The notes beneath the pieces are model-generated. The model searched no databases. It saw only the letters and a program-made list of their open reading frames with translations, and was not told where the DNA came from. From JADGHX01 sp035760965 (GTDB taxonomy: Bacteria > Pseudomonadota > Gammaproteobacteria > Steroidobacterales > Steroidobacteraceae), in contig DASTRY010000037.1 of the NCBI GenBank assembly GCA_035760965.1, forward strand, positions 44,704-108,703: DNA of 64,000 bases, in the 5' to 3' direction. Made by a program: the position numbers and the translations under genes. Each line of letters begins with the position of its first letter. The stretch's first letter is position 1. This document shows positions 52,738 to 61,579 of the stretch, piece by piece.

Positions 52738-54720
52738 TCAAGGTAGCGCGAAGGCGACGACGGTGTCCCCGCGCGGCACACCGAGCGGTCCGTGACCGCC
52801 GGCCGCGATGACGACGTACTGGCGGTCGTCCTTGCCGGCGCGATAGGTCATCGGGGTCGCCTGCCCGCCCGCCGGCAGCGCATGCTTCCACAATTCCCGG
52901 CCCGTTTCGAGATCGAAGGCGCGCAAGTAGCGGTCCATGGCGCCGCCGACGAACACGAGATCGCCGGCGGTGATGATGGGCCCGCCGAGGTTCGGCGTGC
53001 CGAAGTCGCGCACCGGCAGCCAGCGCGGCGCGAGATTCTCGGTGGAGCCGAGCGGCACCTGCCAGACGATGCGGTTCTCGCGAAGATCCACGCTCACCAG
53101 CGTCCCCCAGGGTGGGGTCGTGCACGGCAGTCCCCAGGGGGAGAGCAGCGGCTCGCGGCGCATCGCGTACGGTGTCCCGCGCTGGCGCGCGAATTCCGAA
53201 TGCGGGTAGTCACCGGAGGCGCGCTGCTTGTCCACCTCTTGCGGCGGGATCAACGTGACCACCATCGCGAGATGGTTCACGGCGGCGATGACGCGCTGGG
53301 AGCGCGAGTCGTACGCGATGCCACTCCAGTTCACGCCGCCGAGATCGCTCGGCCACATGATCGAGCCGCGCGTGTCGGGCGGCGTGAAGACGCCTTCGTT
53401 GCGGTACTTGCGGATGAGGCTGCGGCAGCGGCCCCGGTCCCAGAACGTGAGCCCCCACGCATCGGAGTCGTTGAGCGGGCGATGCTCGACGAGCGGCGGC
53501 AGCGACGAGAAGAGCTGCGTCGGCGACGATTGCTCGCCTGGCACGGCGCTCTTCGGCACGTTGCGTTCGGCGACCGGAAAGAGCGGCTTGCCGCTCGCGC
53601 GGTCGAAGACGAACAGCATGCCCGTCTTCGTCGCCTGGATCACGGCCGGAATCGGCGCGCCGCCCCGGTCGATGTCGACGAGCACCGGCTGCGCGGCGAG
53701 GTCGTAGTCCCAGATGTCGTGATGAACGAGCTGCTGCGCCCACTGCAGCTTGCCCGTGTTCGCGTCGAGAGCGAGCAGGGAGTTCGCGAAGCGGTTGTCG
53801 CCGAGACGGGTGCCGCCGTAGAAGTCCGCGCTCGCCGAGCCCGTGGGGATGAAGACGGTGCCGTGATCCTGATCGACGGACATCACGGCCCAGGCGTTCG
53901 CGGCGCCCGTCCGCGCCGCTTGATCGGCTCGCCACGCGCCGGCGGCGGGATGATCGGGCGAGTCCGGAAGCGGATCGAACGCCCAGCGCTGCTCGCCGGT
54001 CACCGCGTCGAACGCGCGAATCGTGCCGCGTTCGAGATTCGCCGCGCGATTGTCGCCGATCGCCGCGCCGACGATCACGAGGTTGTTGAAGATCGCAGGC
54101 GGCGAAGTGACGACGTAGTCCGGCTTGCTGTAGATGCGCATGCCCTGCGTCAGGTCCACTTCGCCGTTGCGACCGAACCCGGCGCACGGCTGGCCCGTCA
54201 TCGCATCGAGCGCAATCAAGCGTGCGTCGAGCGTGCCGGTGAAGATGCGGCGCTGGCAGGGGCCCGTCGCGCCCGGCTTCGCGTCCTCCCATACACTCAC
54301 GCCGCGCGAGGTCGCTTCGGTGTAGTTCTGGCGGCGATCGATGTGCGGGTCGTGACGCCAGCGCTCCTTGCCGGTCGCCGGGTCCAGCGCGATGACGATA
54401 TTCGTCGCCGTCTCGAGATAGAGACTGCCGAACGCGAGCACCGGGGTCGCTTCGAACGTGAGCTTGCCGGCGCGCGCGAAATCGGCGCCCAGCTCGCCCG
54501 TGTGATAGGTCCATGCGACGCGCAGGCTCTTCACGTTCGAGCGATCGATCTCCGCGAGGCTCGAGAAGCGCGTGCCGAACTGATCGCCGCCGTAGTAGGC
54601 CCAGTCGCTGGCATCCGGCGACTGCGCGCGCGCGAGGTGCGGTACGCCCAGCGTCAGCAGTGAAAGCGCCAGCACGGCGAGGAATGCGGCGGGCAAGGGA
54701 GTGTCGGCGGTTCGATACAT
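52738..54720 (-). CDS. PQQ-dependent dehydrogenase, membrane glucose dehydrogenase-like without TM anchor
   Basis: A 660-residue periplasmic quinoprotein. A signal peptide covers about residues 1-32 (AAFLAVLALSLLTLGVPHLA). An eight-bladed propeller follows with repeated tryptophan-docking motifs (DPATGKERWRHD, DAVTGEQRWAFD, DLETGRELWKHA). The C-terminus has NLGGPIITAGDLVFVGGAMD and the AGGQATPMTYRA block typical of PQQ glucose dehydrogenases (Gcd type), but there is no five-helix membrane anchor. Sugar or alcohol oxidation is likely. A GTG at 54735 is an alternative start; neither has a clear ribosome site. No PQQ-biosynthesis gene is nearby. Confidence 0.88.
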   Translation of the reverse strand: MYRTADTPLPAAFLAVLALSLLTLGVPHLARAQSPDASDWAYYGGDQFGTRFSSLAEIDRSNVKSLRVAWTYHTGELGADFARAGKLTFEATPVLAFGSLYLETATNIVIALDPATGKERWRHDPHIDRRQNYTEATSRGVSVWEDAKPGATGPCQRRIFTGTLDARLIALDAMTGQPCAGFGRNGEVDLTQGMRIYSKPDYVVTSPPAIFNNLVIVGAAIGDNRAANLERGTIRAFDAVTGEQRWAFDPLPDSPDHPAAGAWRADQAARTGAANAWAVMSVDQDHGTVFIPTGSASADFYGGTRLGDNRFANSLLALDANTGKLQWAQQLVHHDIWDYDLAAQPVLVDIDRGGAPIPAVIQATKTGMLFVFDRASGKPLFPVAERNVPKSAVPGEQSSPTQLFSSLPPLVEHRPLNDSDAWGLTFWDRGRCRSLIRKYRNEGVFTPPDTRGSIMWPSDLGGVNWSGIAYDSRSQRVIAAVNHLAMVVTLIPPQEVDKQRASGDYPHSEFARQRGTPYAMRREPLLSPWGLPCTTPPWGTLVSVDLRENRIVWQVPLGSTENLAPRWLPVRDFGTPNLGGPIITAGDLVFVGGAMDRYLRAFDLETGRELWKHALPAGGQATPMTYRAGKDDRQYVVIAAGGHGPLGVPRGDTVVAFALP

Positions 54721-54885
54721 GAATGGCGCAGTCACGAGCGGCGCGCATTATCCCCGATTCGGCCGCACGCCAAAGTGCGTTGGCGCGCATTTGCGAGTGG
54801 CGCCGCGCGCCGCGGATGGGTCGCGCCGCGTGCAAAAACGGCCGGGCCGCCGGAATTTGCGAATGAAGCTGGTATTCTTCGCGCC

Positions 54886-57381
54886 GTGAATCCAGCTCGG
54901 GCGGTCCGGCCCCATCGCGGGCCTTTGCAGGCTGCGAGGCCTCTCATCATCGTTCTGTGCGCCGTGGGGTTGCTGGCCGCGGCCCGTGTGACGGTCGCGC
55001 AAGAGCCGACGCCGCCCGCCCCGGCGCAACAGCCGGCCGAGCCTCCGCCGCCTCCCGCCGCGCAGCCGCCGGCCGTCATCGGCGAGAAGCCGACGACGGA
55101 GGGCTCGCGCGAGGCCGCGCCGGAAGATCGCGAGAAAGCCGAAGCGTCGCGCAAGAATGAGCCGACGCCCGGAGAGCCCTCGACCGAGGAGTCGACGCGC
55201 GCACCGCCGCTCGCGCCGTCACAACCGGGTGGCGCCGCCGCGGCTGAGCCGCATCGGCCGCGCATCGGTCTCGTCCTCTCCGGCGGCGGCGCGCGCGGCG
55301 CCGCGCACATCGGCGTGCTGAAGGTGCTCGAGGATCTGCACGTCCCGATCGATGCGATTGCGGGCACGAGCATGGGCGCGGTCGTGGGCGGGCTCTATGC
55401 GAGCGGCTTCTCCGCGCGCGACATCGAGCGCATCGTCAGCACGCTCAACTGGCAGGACGCCTTCAAGGACCGGCCGCCGCGCGAAGAGCTCACTTTTCGC
55501 CGCAAGCAGGAAGATCAGAACTTCCTCGTCAAGTTTCCGCTCGGTCTGCGCAGCCGCCATTTCCAGCTGCCGAAGGGGCTGATCCAGGGTCAGAAGCTCA
55601 ATCAGGAGTTGCGCAAGCTGACGCTGCCCGTCGCACGCATCACCGACTTCGATCAGCTGCCCACGCCGTTCCGCGCGGTCGCGACGGATCTCGAGACGGG
55701 CGAGGCGGTGATCATGGGCAGCGGGGACCTCACGAGCGCGATGCGCGCGAGCCTTTCTGCGCCCGGCGTGTTCTCGCCGGTCGAACGCGAAGGCCGCCTG
55801 CTCGTGGACGGCGGCCTGTCCGAGAACCTGCCGATCGACGTCGCGCGCAGCATGAACGTGGACGTGCTGATCGTCGTCGACGTCGGCTTTCCGCTCCTGA
55901 AGCGCGACAAGCTGACGAGCGCGCCGGTGATCTCGAACCAGATGCTCGCGATCCTGGTCCGGCGCAATTCGGACCGGCAGCGGGCGACGCTCACCTCCCG
56001 GGACATCGTGATCGACCCGCCGCTCGGCGATGCGTCGTCCTTCGATTTCGGCGTCGTCACCCGCAACATCGCGGCCGGCGAGCGCGCCGCGCTTGCGGCC
56101 ACCCGCGCGCTCAGCGCGTACTCGATCAGCCAGGACGATTACTCGATCTACACGGTGAAGCGCGAGGACATCCGGCGCGGTACACCGGTCGTCCAGTTCG
56201 TGCGCGTCGAGCCGGGGTCGGAGCGCTACGCCGAGGCACTCGAGAAGCTGTTCGGCGACGTCGTGGGCAAGCCCGTCGATGCGGACGCGCTGAGCAAACG
56301 CGTCACCGGCTACTACGGCAAGGGCAATCTCGAGGCGCTCGACTATCAGCTCGTGAAGGACGGCGACGACCGGTACGGGCTCGCGGTCAGCGCGCGGCGC
56401 AATTCATGGGGCCCGAACTACGTGCGCTTCGGCCTCAACCTGCAGGACGATTTCGAAGGGAATTCCAGCTACAACGCGGCAGCTCGCTTCGTGCTCTCCG
56501 AGATCACGCAGCCGGGCGGCGAGTGGGTGTGGGATCTGCAGGAAGGCGACACCTCGCGCATCGCCACCGAGATCTACCTGCCGTTCTCGCAATCCGAACC
56601 GTACTTCATCATGCCGCATGCGGAGCTCGAAGCCCGCAACGTCGCGCAGGTGGTCGATCAGGACATCATCAGGGAGTACCGCGTCCGCAGCTTCGGCTAC
56701 GGCATCGACGTCGGCCGCGAGTTCGGCAACTGGGGCGAGGTCCGCTTCGGCTTGCGCTGGGACAAGGGCACGACGCACGTCCGCGTCGGCGACCCGCTGC
56801 CGACCACGCGCTTCGACACGAATGGATACTTCACGCGGCTGTCTTACGATCGGCTCGACGACGTGAACTTCCCGCGGCACGGCACGTCCGTGACGCTCGA
56901 GTGGGATGGCCAGCGCGTCGGCCTCGGCGAGGATCGAACGGCCGATCGCTTGTCGTTCAACTGGATCACCGCGCGCACCTTCGGACGCCAGACGGGCGTG
57001 CTGTGGACCTCGTTCGGCACGGCGTTGAACAAACCCTCGCCGGACGTGCGGACGCTCTTCCAGCTCGGCGGATTCCTGAATCTCTCAGGGTTGAAGGCGG
57101 ACTCGCTGGCCGATCCGCATTACGGCATCACGCGGTTGCTGCTCTATCGCCAGATCGGTCGCGGCGGACCGGGCTTCCTCGATGTGCCCGCGTATCTCGG
57201 TGTTTCGCTGGAAGCCGGCAACGTCTGGCCGGAGCGGGGGGATGCGAGCTTCGGCAGCTTGCGCAAGGATGCCAGCGTGTTCCTCGGGCTCGACACGCCG
57301 CTCGGACCCGTGTACGTCGCGACCGGGTTCGATCAGCACGGCGGGCAGGCGTTCTACTTGTTCCTCGGCAGGACGTTCTGA
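54886..57381 (+). CDS. Patatin-like autotransporter (type Vd, PlpD/FplA-like)
   Basis: An 831-residue exported phospholipase. A signal peptide covers about 1-38 and is followed by a proline/alanine/glutamate-rich linker (40-120). The patatin domain (about 125-330) shows the oxyanion loop GGGARG (133-138), the nucleophile Ser162 in GTSMG and Asp308 in VDGGLSEN. A POTRA-like domain (about 430-500) and a C-terminal BamA/Omp85-type barrel ending in Phe (FLGRTF) complete the type Vd layout. The first in-frame start giving the signal peptide is GTG 54886; there is no strong ribosome site. It would expose or anchor a lipase at the surface. Confidence 0.88.
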   Translation: MNPARAVRPHRGPLQAARPLIIVLCAVGLLAAARVTVAQEPTPPAPAQQPAEPPPPPAAQPPAVIGEKPTTEGSREAAPEDREKAEASRKNEPTPGEPSTEESTRAPPLAPSQPGGAAAAEPHRPRIGLVLSGGGARGAAHIGVLKVLEDLHVPIDAIAGTSMGAVVGGLYASGFSARDIERIVSTLNWQDAFKDRPPREELTFRRKQEDQNFLVKFPLGLRSRHFQLPKGLIQGQKLNQELRKLTLPVARITDFDQLPTPFRAVATDLETGEAVIMGSGDLTSAMRASLSAPGVFSPVEREGRLLVDGGLSENLPIDVARSMNVDVLIVVDVGFPLLKRDKLTSAPVISNQMLAILVRRNSDRQRATLTSRDIVIDPPLGDASSFDFGVVTRNIAAGERAALAATRALSAYSISQDDYSIYTVKREDIRRGTPVVQFVRVEPGSERYAEALEKLFGDVVGKPVDADALSKRVTGYYGKGNLEALDYQLVKDGDDRYGLAVSARRNSWGPNYVRFGLNLQDDFEGNSSYNAAARFVLSEITQPGGEWVWDLQEGDTSRIATEIYLPFSQSEPYFIMPHAELEARNVAQVVDQDIIREYRVRSFGYGIDVGREFGNWGEVRFGLRWDKGTTHVRVGDPLPTTRFDTNGYFTRLSYDRLDDVNFPRHGTSVTLEWDGQRVGLGEDRTADRLSFNWITARTFGRQTGVLWTSFGTALNKPSPDVRTLFQLGGFLNLSGLKADSLADPHYGITRLLLYRQIGRGGPGFLDVPAYLGVSLEAGNVWPERGDASFGSLRKDASVFLGLDTPLGPVYVATGFDQHGGQAFYLFLGRTF

Positions 57382-57406
57382 GGACCGCGTCAGCCGCGCC
57401 GCGCGC

Positions 57407-57673
57407 TCACAGGCCGCGGCTTTCCGACAGCTTCTCGACTTTCTGGAACACGAGCGAGGGCTTGTCGCCCGCGCGCGAGTACTCGTGCCGGCGGCTCATC
57501 TCCGCGAGTGCGGCGTCGCGCTCCTCCGCGGTGGGATACCAGTGCAGCCGATGCCATTCCGGCCCGAGGAGCTTGCGAAAGGGGTCTCCCGGGGGGAGGC
57601 TGACGCGAATCCCGTACGGCCGGAGCTGCTCGATCGGCGGGCGGCGCAAGTTGTGCGGTTGACTGATACCCAT
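57407..57673 (-). CDS. Conserved small hypothetical protein
   Basis: An 88-residue soluble protein, Arg/Pro-rich at the N-terminus (LRRPPIEQLRPYGIRVSLPPGDPF) and with RLHWYPTAEERDAALAEMSRRH in the middle. No family recognised by eye. It reads like a real protein (aromatic, proline and acidic residues well spread). ATG at 57673. It is convergent with the patatin gene, 25 bp between stops. Function unknown. Confidence 0.6.
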   Translation of the reverse strand: MGISQPHNLRRPPIEQLRPYGIRVSLPPGDPFRKLLGPEWHRLHWYPTAEERDAALAEMSRRHEYSRAGDKPSLVFQKVEKLSESRGL

Positions 57674-57771
57674 AGGCTGCGGCGGGCTGCTCTCCAGTGT
57701 GGGCGCGCACTTTAGGCACGCCCGCGGCCGCGGGCAAGTGACGGGCTCCCACCCTCCCTAGTTCCGAGCTC

Positions 57772-60096
57772 TCAGCGGCCGCTCGCGACGAGCAGCACGG
57801 CGCCAATGATCGCGGCCGCCACCGCGAAGCGCGCGATCGTCGGAAGCACGCCGGTCGCGAGTTGAAACTTGTCCCAGGCGGTGAGCTGCGCTTCGCGCGG
57901 CCGCTCCGAACCCGGCGTGAGGAGTCGGTACTCGCGCGGCACGACGGATGCGGGCGGTGCGGCCGTCGGCTTCATGCCCTTGCGAGTGAGCAGCGCGACC
58001 TGCGTTTCCGCTGCGAGCAACTGCTCGAGCGCGGCGAGTCGCAGCGAACCCAAGCTCGAGGACGTGGAGCGTATCCAGCTCGTCACCGCGTTCAGCCATT
58101 CGCCGATGTTGCTCTGCTGCGGCGGAGGTAGCGCGAGCTTCTCGAGGGCCGCGGGCCACGACTCGACTCTCATGCGGCCCAGCACGGTGCGGTCGGGTAT
58201 CACCTGCTCGACGGCGTCGTGAATGTCCTTCAGCGCGGCGTAGGTCGTATCGGCAGCATGCAAAATGTCGTCGAGCTCGCTCTGGCTCACCTTGCCGTCC
58301 GCCGTTGCAACAGCGACGGTGTGGGAGAGCAGCCCGTGCGCGTCCATCAAGTTCGCATCGACGTGATCCGCGTAGTGCAGTAGCTCGAGCAGACCGCGCA
58401 GGTACTTCGCCCAGTCCTCGCCGAACGCCTGGGCGGCCGCCAAGTGCGTCGTGCGGCAGCGTCGATCATGGTCGCGCACGATCTGCGCGCAGGCTGCCAG
58501 CTCGCGCTCGACGGCTTCGATCGCCGCGGGCAATGCTTTGCGCGACATTTCCGTGCCGCGATGGCGGATCACGCCGCCCGGTGCGGTCAGGAATCCTTCG
58601 CGGAGCGCGATGAGCATCTGGCGCTCCTCTTCGAGCGTGCGCAGACGCTCGATGTCATCGGAGAGCGATTCGGGGTAGAGCGCGTCGAGCTCGCGCACAA
58701 CCTGATCCGCCGGCGGTGGCACGCCGTAGAGCTCTGTCACAGCGCGTGCATGGCGCACGATGGAACGCCCGAGATACGCGCCGCGATACTGGGCATTGAA
58801 GAAGGTGCGCGCGTATTGCTGCTCGAGCTTCGCGAGCGACTCGGAGATCTCGACCGGCTGAAACTCGGTCCGGGCGGAGCGGGCCATGTGCAACGAGACG
58901 CGCTCGCGGAGCTGCTGCGGATCTTTGAAGAGCATCCAGGCACTGCGCTCGTCGATGTCCGCGCGAATATAGCGGCGTTTTGCGTTGGCCTCGCGATCTG
59001 CATTGGAGGGGTGCGTGGCCCACATGCGAGGCGGCGCGGCGAGGGCCGCCTTGAACACACGATGCGTTTGCGCTTCGTCCGGCGGCACACGTGGCGCGGC
59101 CCCGTAGTTCGCATCGCCGAGCAGCGAGCGGAGCTTGTCGATGATGTGCAGCTGGATTGCGAACAGGTCTTTGACGCCGCGGCCCTCCTGCAGCTCGCTG
59201 CCGGCGAAGCCCAGCGTCCTGTCCCACGCGTCGTCGGCAGCGCCGAGCTTGTGGAGCGCGTGAATGAGCGCGTCGCTGCCGGTGACGGACACCGCGACCA
59301 GGTCCGCCTGGAACTCCATCTCCCGGGAGAGCGCACGCTGCGCGATCAGGACGAGGCGGAACAGCAGATCGACGAGCGAGCGGATCGACCAGACGATGAT
59401 CCGCAACACCCAGCCGATCCACGCGATGCGGATGTCGATGCCGGACAGACGCGCGAGGAACGTGTCGAGCGCGTCGCGTCGCGCGACGATGTGGCCGGCC
59501 ACCTGCTGCGCGATGTACACCCAGCGACCGACCGCCATCGACTTCTGCGCGAAGTGACCGAGCTCGTGCGCGAGGACCGCCTTCAGCTCACCGAGCGTCA
59601 GGACGTTCACGAGCCCAAGGCCGATCTCGAGGTTCTTGCGCGAGGGGATGAGCAGGTTCGCGATCGACAGGTCATAGAAGACCGCGGCGTTCACGCGGCC
59701 GGACAGAAACACGCGGTGGGGGCGCGGCGCGCCCGTGTCCTGTGCGAGCCGGTGCAGGAAGTCGAAGAGGGCGGGCTGATCCTGCGGCGTGACTTCGATG
59801 TCCTCGACAGCGGCGCCGCGCTTCACGAACACCAGCGCTTTCAGCATGAACACCGCGAGAAAGGCCGCGCAGCCGCCGGCCACGAGGGTGGCGAGGAGAT
59901 TGTCGCCGCCCGAGTCGGCAATGCCGGCGAAGAGTCGCCACGCGGTCCAACCGAACCAACCGGTGAGCGCGCAGTAGGCGGCGGCGAACAGGAGCAACCC
60001 GCCCACCGCGAGCCAGGCGTGCCGGCGATAGGCGCCGGCCGGTTCGGTCAGGTTTGCGGGGACCTCTGCCGGCCCTGGCGGATATACCGCGCTCAT
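57772..60096 (-). CDS. M48 family membrane zinc metallopeptidase with long C-terminal domain
   Basis: A 774-residue protein. Two N-terminal spans (about 27-50 and 66-90) precede an M48 (Ste24/HtpX-like) catalytic core with HELGH (His177, Glu178, His181) and the third ligand Glu261 in SREMEFQADLVAV. Further hydrophobic segments are at about 222-252. The C-terminal half (about 330-740) is helical and contains a TerB-like ATADGKVSQSELDD motif near residue 590, then a final span (about 750-770). GGAG precedes the ATG at 60096. Such proteins may act in envelope protein quality control, but substrate is unknown. It is divergent from a small membrane protein gene. Confidence 0.85.
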   Translation of the reverse strand: MSAVYPPGPAEVPANLTEPAGAYRRHAWLAVGGLLLFAAAYCALTGWFGWTAWRLFAGIADSGGDNLLATLVAGGCAAFLAVFMLKALVFVKRGAAVEDIEVTPQDQPALFDFLHRLAQDTGAPRPHRVFLSGRVNAAVFYDLSIANLLIPSRKNLEIGLGLVNVLTLGELKAVLAHELGHFAQKSMAVGRWVYIAQQVAGHIVARRDALDTFLARLSGIDIRIAWIGWVLRIIVWSIRSLVDLLFRLVLIAQRALSREMEFQADLVAVSVTGSDALIHALHKLGAADDAWDRTLGFAGSELQEGRGVKDLFAIQLHIIDKLRSLLGDANYGAAPRVPPDEAQTHRVFKAALAAPPRMWATHPSNADREANAKRRYIRADIDERSAWMLFKDPQQLRERVSLHMARSARTEFQPVEISESLAKLEQQYARTFFNAQYRGAYLGRSIVRHARAVTELYGVPPPADQVVRELDALYPESLSDDIERLRTLEEERQMLIALREGFLTAPGGVIRHRGTEMSRKALPAAIEAVERELAACAQIVRDHDRRCRTTHLAAAQAFGEDWAKYLRGLLELLHYADHVDANLMDAHGLLSHTVAVATADGKVSQSELDDILHAADTTYAALKDIHDAVEQVIPDRTVLGRMRVESWPAALEKLALPPPQQSNIGEWLNAVTSWIRSTSSSLGSLRLAALEQLLAAETQVALLTRKGMKPTAAPPASVVPREYRLLTPGSERPREAQLTAWDKFQLATGVLPTIARFAVAAAIIGAVLLVASGR

Positions 60097-60210
60097 GCCG
60101 AGAAACTCCGGGATTGCGGGAAATGCAGCATATCCGGCGAGTCCGGCCACCGCCGTGCCGAGGTGCACGGTCCGAGATGTGGACGGGTTCGCGCCGCCGC
60201 GAGGCCGCGC

Positions 60211-60239
60211 CGTATAAAGTTGTACTCACTCCGGGGCAA
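60211..60239 (-). promoter_or_regulatory. Candidate promoter of the M48 gene
   Basis: On the minus strand TTGCCC (60239-60234), a 17-nt spacer and TATACG (60216-60211) resemble a sigma-70 promoter, giving a leader of about 108 nt. A TATAAA on the plus strand overlaps the same site (60213-60218) and could serve the divergent small gene, but its -35 is not visible. Confidence 0.4.
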
Positions 60240-60269
60240 CTCGATTATGTGCTGTCGCAGGGGGCAGAC

Positions 60270-60617
60270 ATGAAGATTTGCGGAATCGAAGGAATGACGC
60301 ACGAGCAGGTCCAAGAGGAGGTGCAACGGGGTGGGCGCTTCGTCGTCTATCAGTACTGCATCTCCATCGTCGTCATGACGTTCAAGCGGCCCTCGTCGAT
60401 CTATTTCCTGCGCGCGGGCGAGGGCAGCATCGGCAAGGGCCTCGGCTTCTCCGGCCTGTCGCTGCTCCTCGGGTGGTGGGGTATTCCGTGGGGGCCGATC
60501 TACACGCTGCAGTCGCTCTGGGTGAACTTCCGGGGCGGACGGGACGTGACGCGGGAGATCTTGAGCTCGCCGGCGGCGGGCGCGGGTCAGGCGATTCCGC
60601 AGGCGCAACGAGCGTAG
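60270..60617 (+). CDS. Small conserved membrane-associated protein
   Basis: A 115-residue protein: MTHEQVQEEVQRGGRF and YQYCISIVVMTFKRPSSIYF, then a hydrophobic GLGFSGLSLLLGWWGIPWGP segment and LQSLWVNFRGGRDVT. The pattern (one or two short spans around GWWGIPWGPIYT) recurs in small proteins of unknown function. The ATG at 60270 has a G-rich site 7 bases upstream. It is divergent from the M48 peptidase; a joint role is only a guess. Confidence 0.65.
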   Translation: MKICGIEGMTHEQVQEEVQRGGRFVVYQYCISIVVMTFKRPSSIYFLRAGEGSIGKGLGFSGLSLLLGWWGIPWGPIYTLQSLWVNFRGGRDVTREILSSPAAGAGQAIPQAQRA

Positions 60618-60705
60618 CGAGGGTTCGCATTCGAACGGCGCCCGCGCATGCGCAGCGCCCACGGCCCCGGCGCGCCAGGCGCCGCCCCCCGTTGCCCTCC
60701 TCACG

Positions 60706-61227
60706 CTACGGTGTGCGCACGGCCGAACGACTGCGCGCATTCAGCAAGCGCCGGTTCTCCTGCACGATGCGCAAGCTTTCCAGCAGCGTCTGTGAATTCG
60801 GGGCGAGCTCGAGGCCGGCGCGCAGATCCGCCATCGCGTGCTCGTATTGGCCCTTGCCGACGTAGACCGCCGCGCGATTGTTGTACGAGCGCCAGTTGCT
60901 CGAATCGAGCGCGAGCGAGGTATTGCAGTGCTGGAGCGCCTCGTCCCATTGCTTCAGGATCGCGTAGCCGGCGCAGAGGTTCGAGTAGCCCGCGGCCCTG
61001 TCGTGCAAGTCGGTCGGCAGCTTCAGCCCTTCGAGCGTGAGGCGAATGCCTTCTTCGATACGACCGGCGTCGAGCGCGCTCGCGCCGTCGGCGAGCTGCG
61101 GATTGAGGGGACCGATCACGGTGGCGCTCTGATTCTGCGGCGCCGGTTCTGCGGCCCACGCAGGCGCGCCGGTGGTTGCCGTCGAAGCTGCTACGAGCAC
61201 TGCCGTCATCAGCGTCGCCCGAGACAT
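60706..61227 (-). CDS. Exported TPR-repeat protein
   Basis: A 173-residue protein with a signal peptide (MSRATLMTAVLVAASTATTGAPAWA core; cleavage after AWA) and three TPR-like units (DAGRIEEGIRLTLEGLKL, QWDEALQHCNTSLALDSS, QYEHAMADLRAGLELAPN). It is predicted periplasmic and acts probably as a protein-binding adaptor. A GGGAGG site and a good promoter (61270-61298) support the start. Confidence 0.8.
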   Translation of the reverse strand: MSRATLMTAVLVAASTATTGAPAWAAEPAPQNQSATVIGPLNPQLADGASALDAGRIEEGIRLTLEGLKLPTDLHDRAAGYSNLCAGYAILKQWDEALQHCNTSLALDSSNWRSYNNRAAVYVGKGQYEHAMADLRAGLELAPNSQTLLESLRIVQENRRLLNARSRSAVRTP

Positions 61228-61579
61228 CTGCCGCCCTCCCGAACGCCAGATCCGTCGTCCTACCGCGGTGTTATATCCAGGCGCGTGCGGGGTTGCAAAG
61301 GCGCCGGGGTCAGTTTGTGAGCGCGTCGACGCAACCCGCTAGCCCTGTCGCTTGGTCTCGTTTCCTCACATCTTGTCGCTTGTTTCCTCGCGTGTTCGGG
61401 CCCGCGTGTACCATGCCGCCACGCTGCCGCACGCGCCGCGCACGTCCGCTACCGCCGACGTGTGTGCCTTCCGACACGGCGCGGGTTCAGACCGGCGCCG
61501 CCGCCCCGCCCTTGAGTTGCGCACGCCACATCCCCAGACTTCCGGTCCTTCCCCTCGCGCCCGACCGAAGGAGTCCGCC
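61228..61579. other. 352-bp divergent intergenic region between the TPR gene and msrA
   Basis: No credible gene. It contains the TPR promoter at 61270-61298 (minus strand) and must contain the msrA promoter, which I cannot place. The in-frame extension of msrA upstream of 61580 is not supported. Confidence 0.5.
61270..61298 (-). promoter_or_regulatory. Promoter of the exported TPR gene
   Basis: On the minus strand TTGCAA (61298-61293), exactly 17 nt, then TATAAC (61275-61270). The expected transcription start is about 61263, giving a 36-nt leader with a GGGAGG ribosome site. This is the cleanest sigma-70 promoter in the window. Confidence 0.65.

Noticed and set aside
58444..60273. A 609-codon plus-strand frame opposite the M48 gene
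   Set aside because: No domain or signal; it is an antisense shadow of the HELGH-containing gene.
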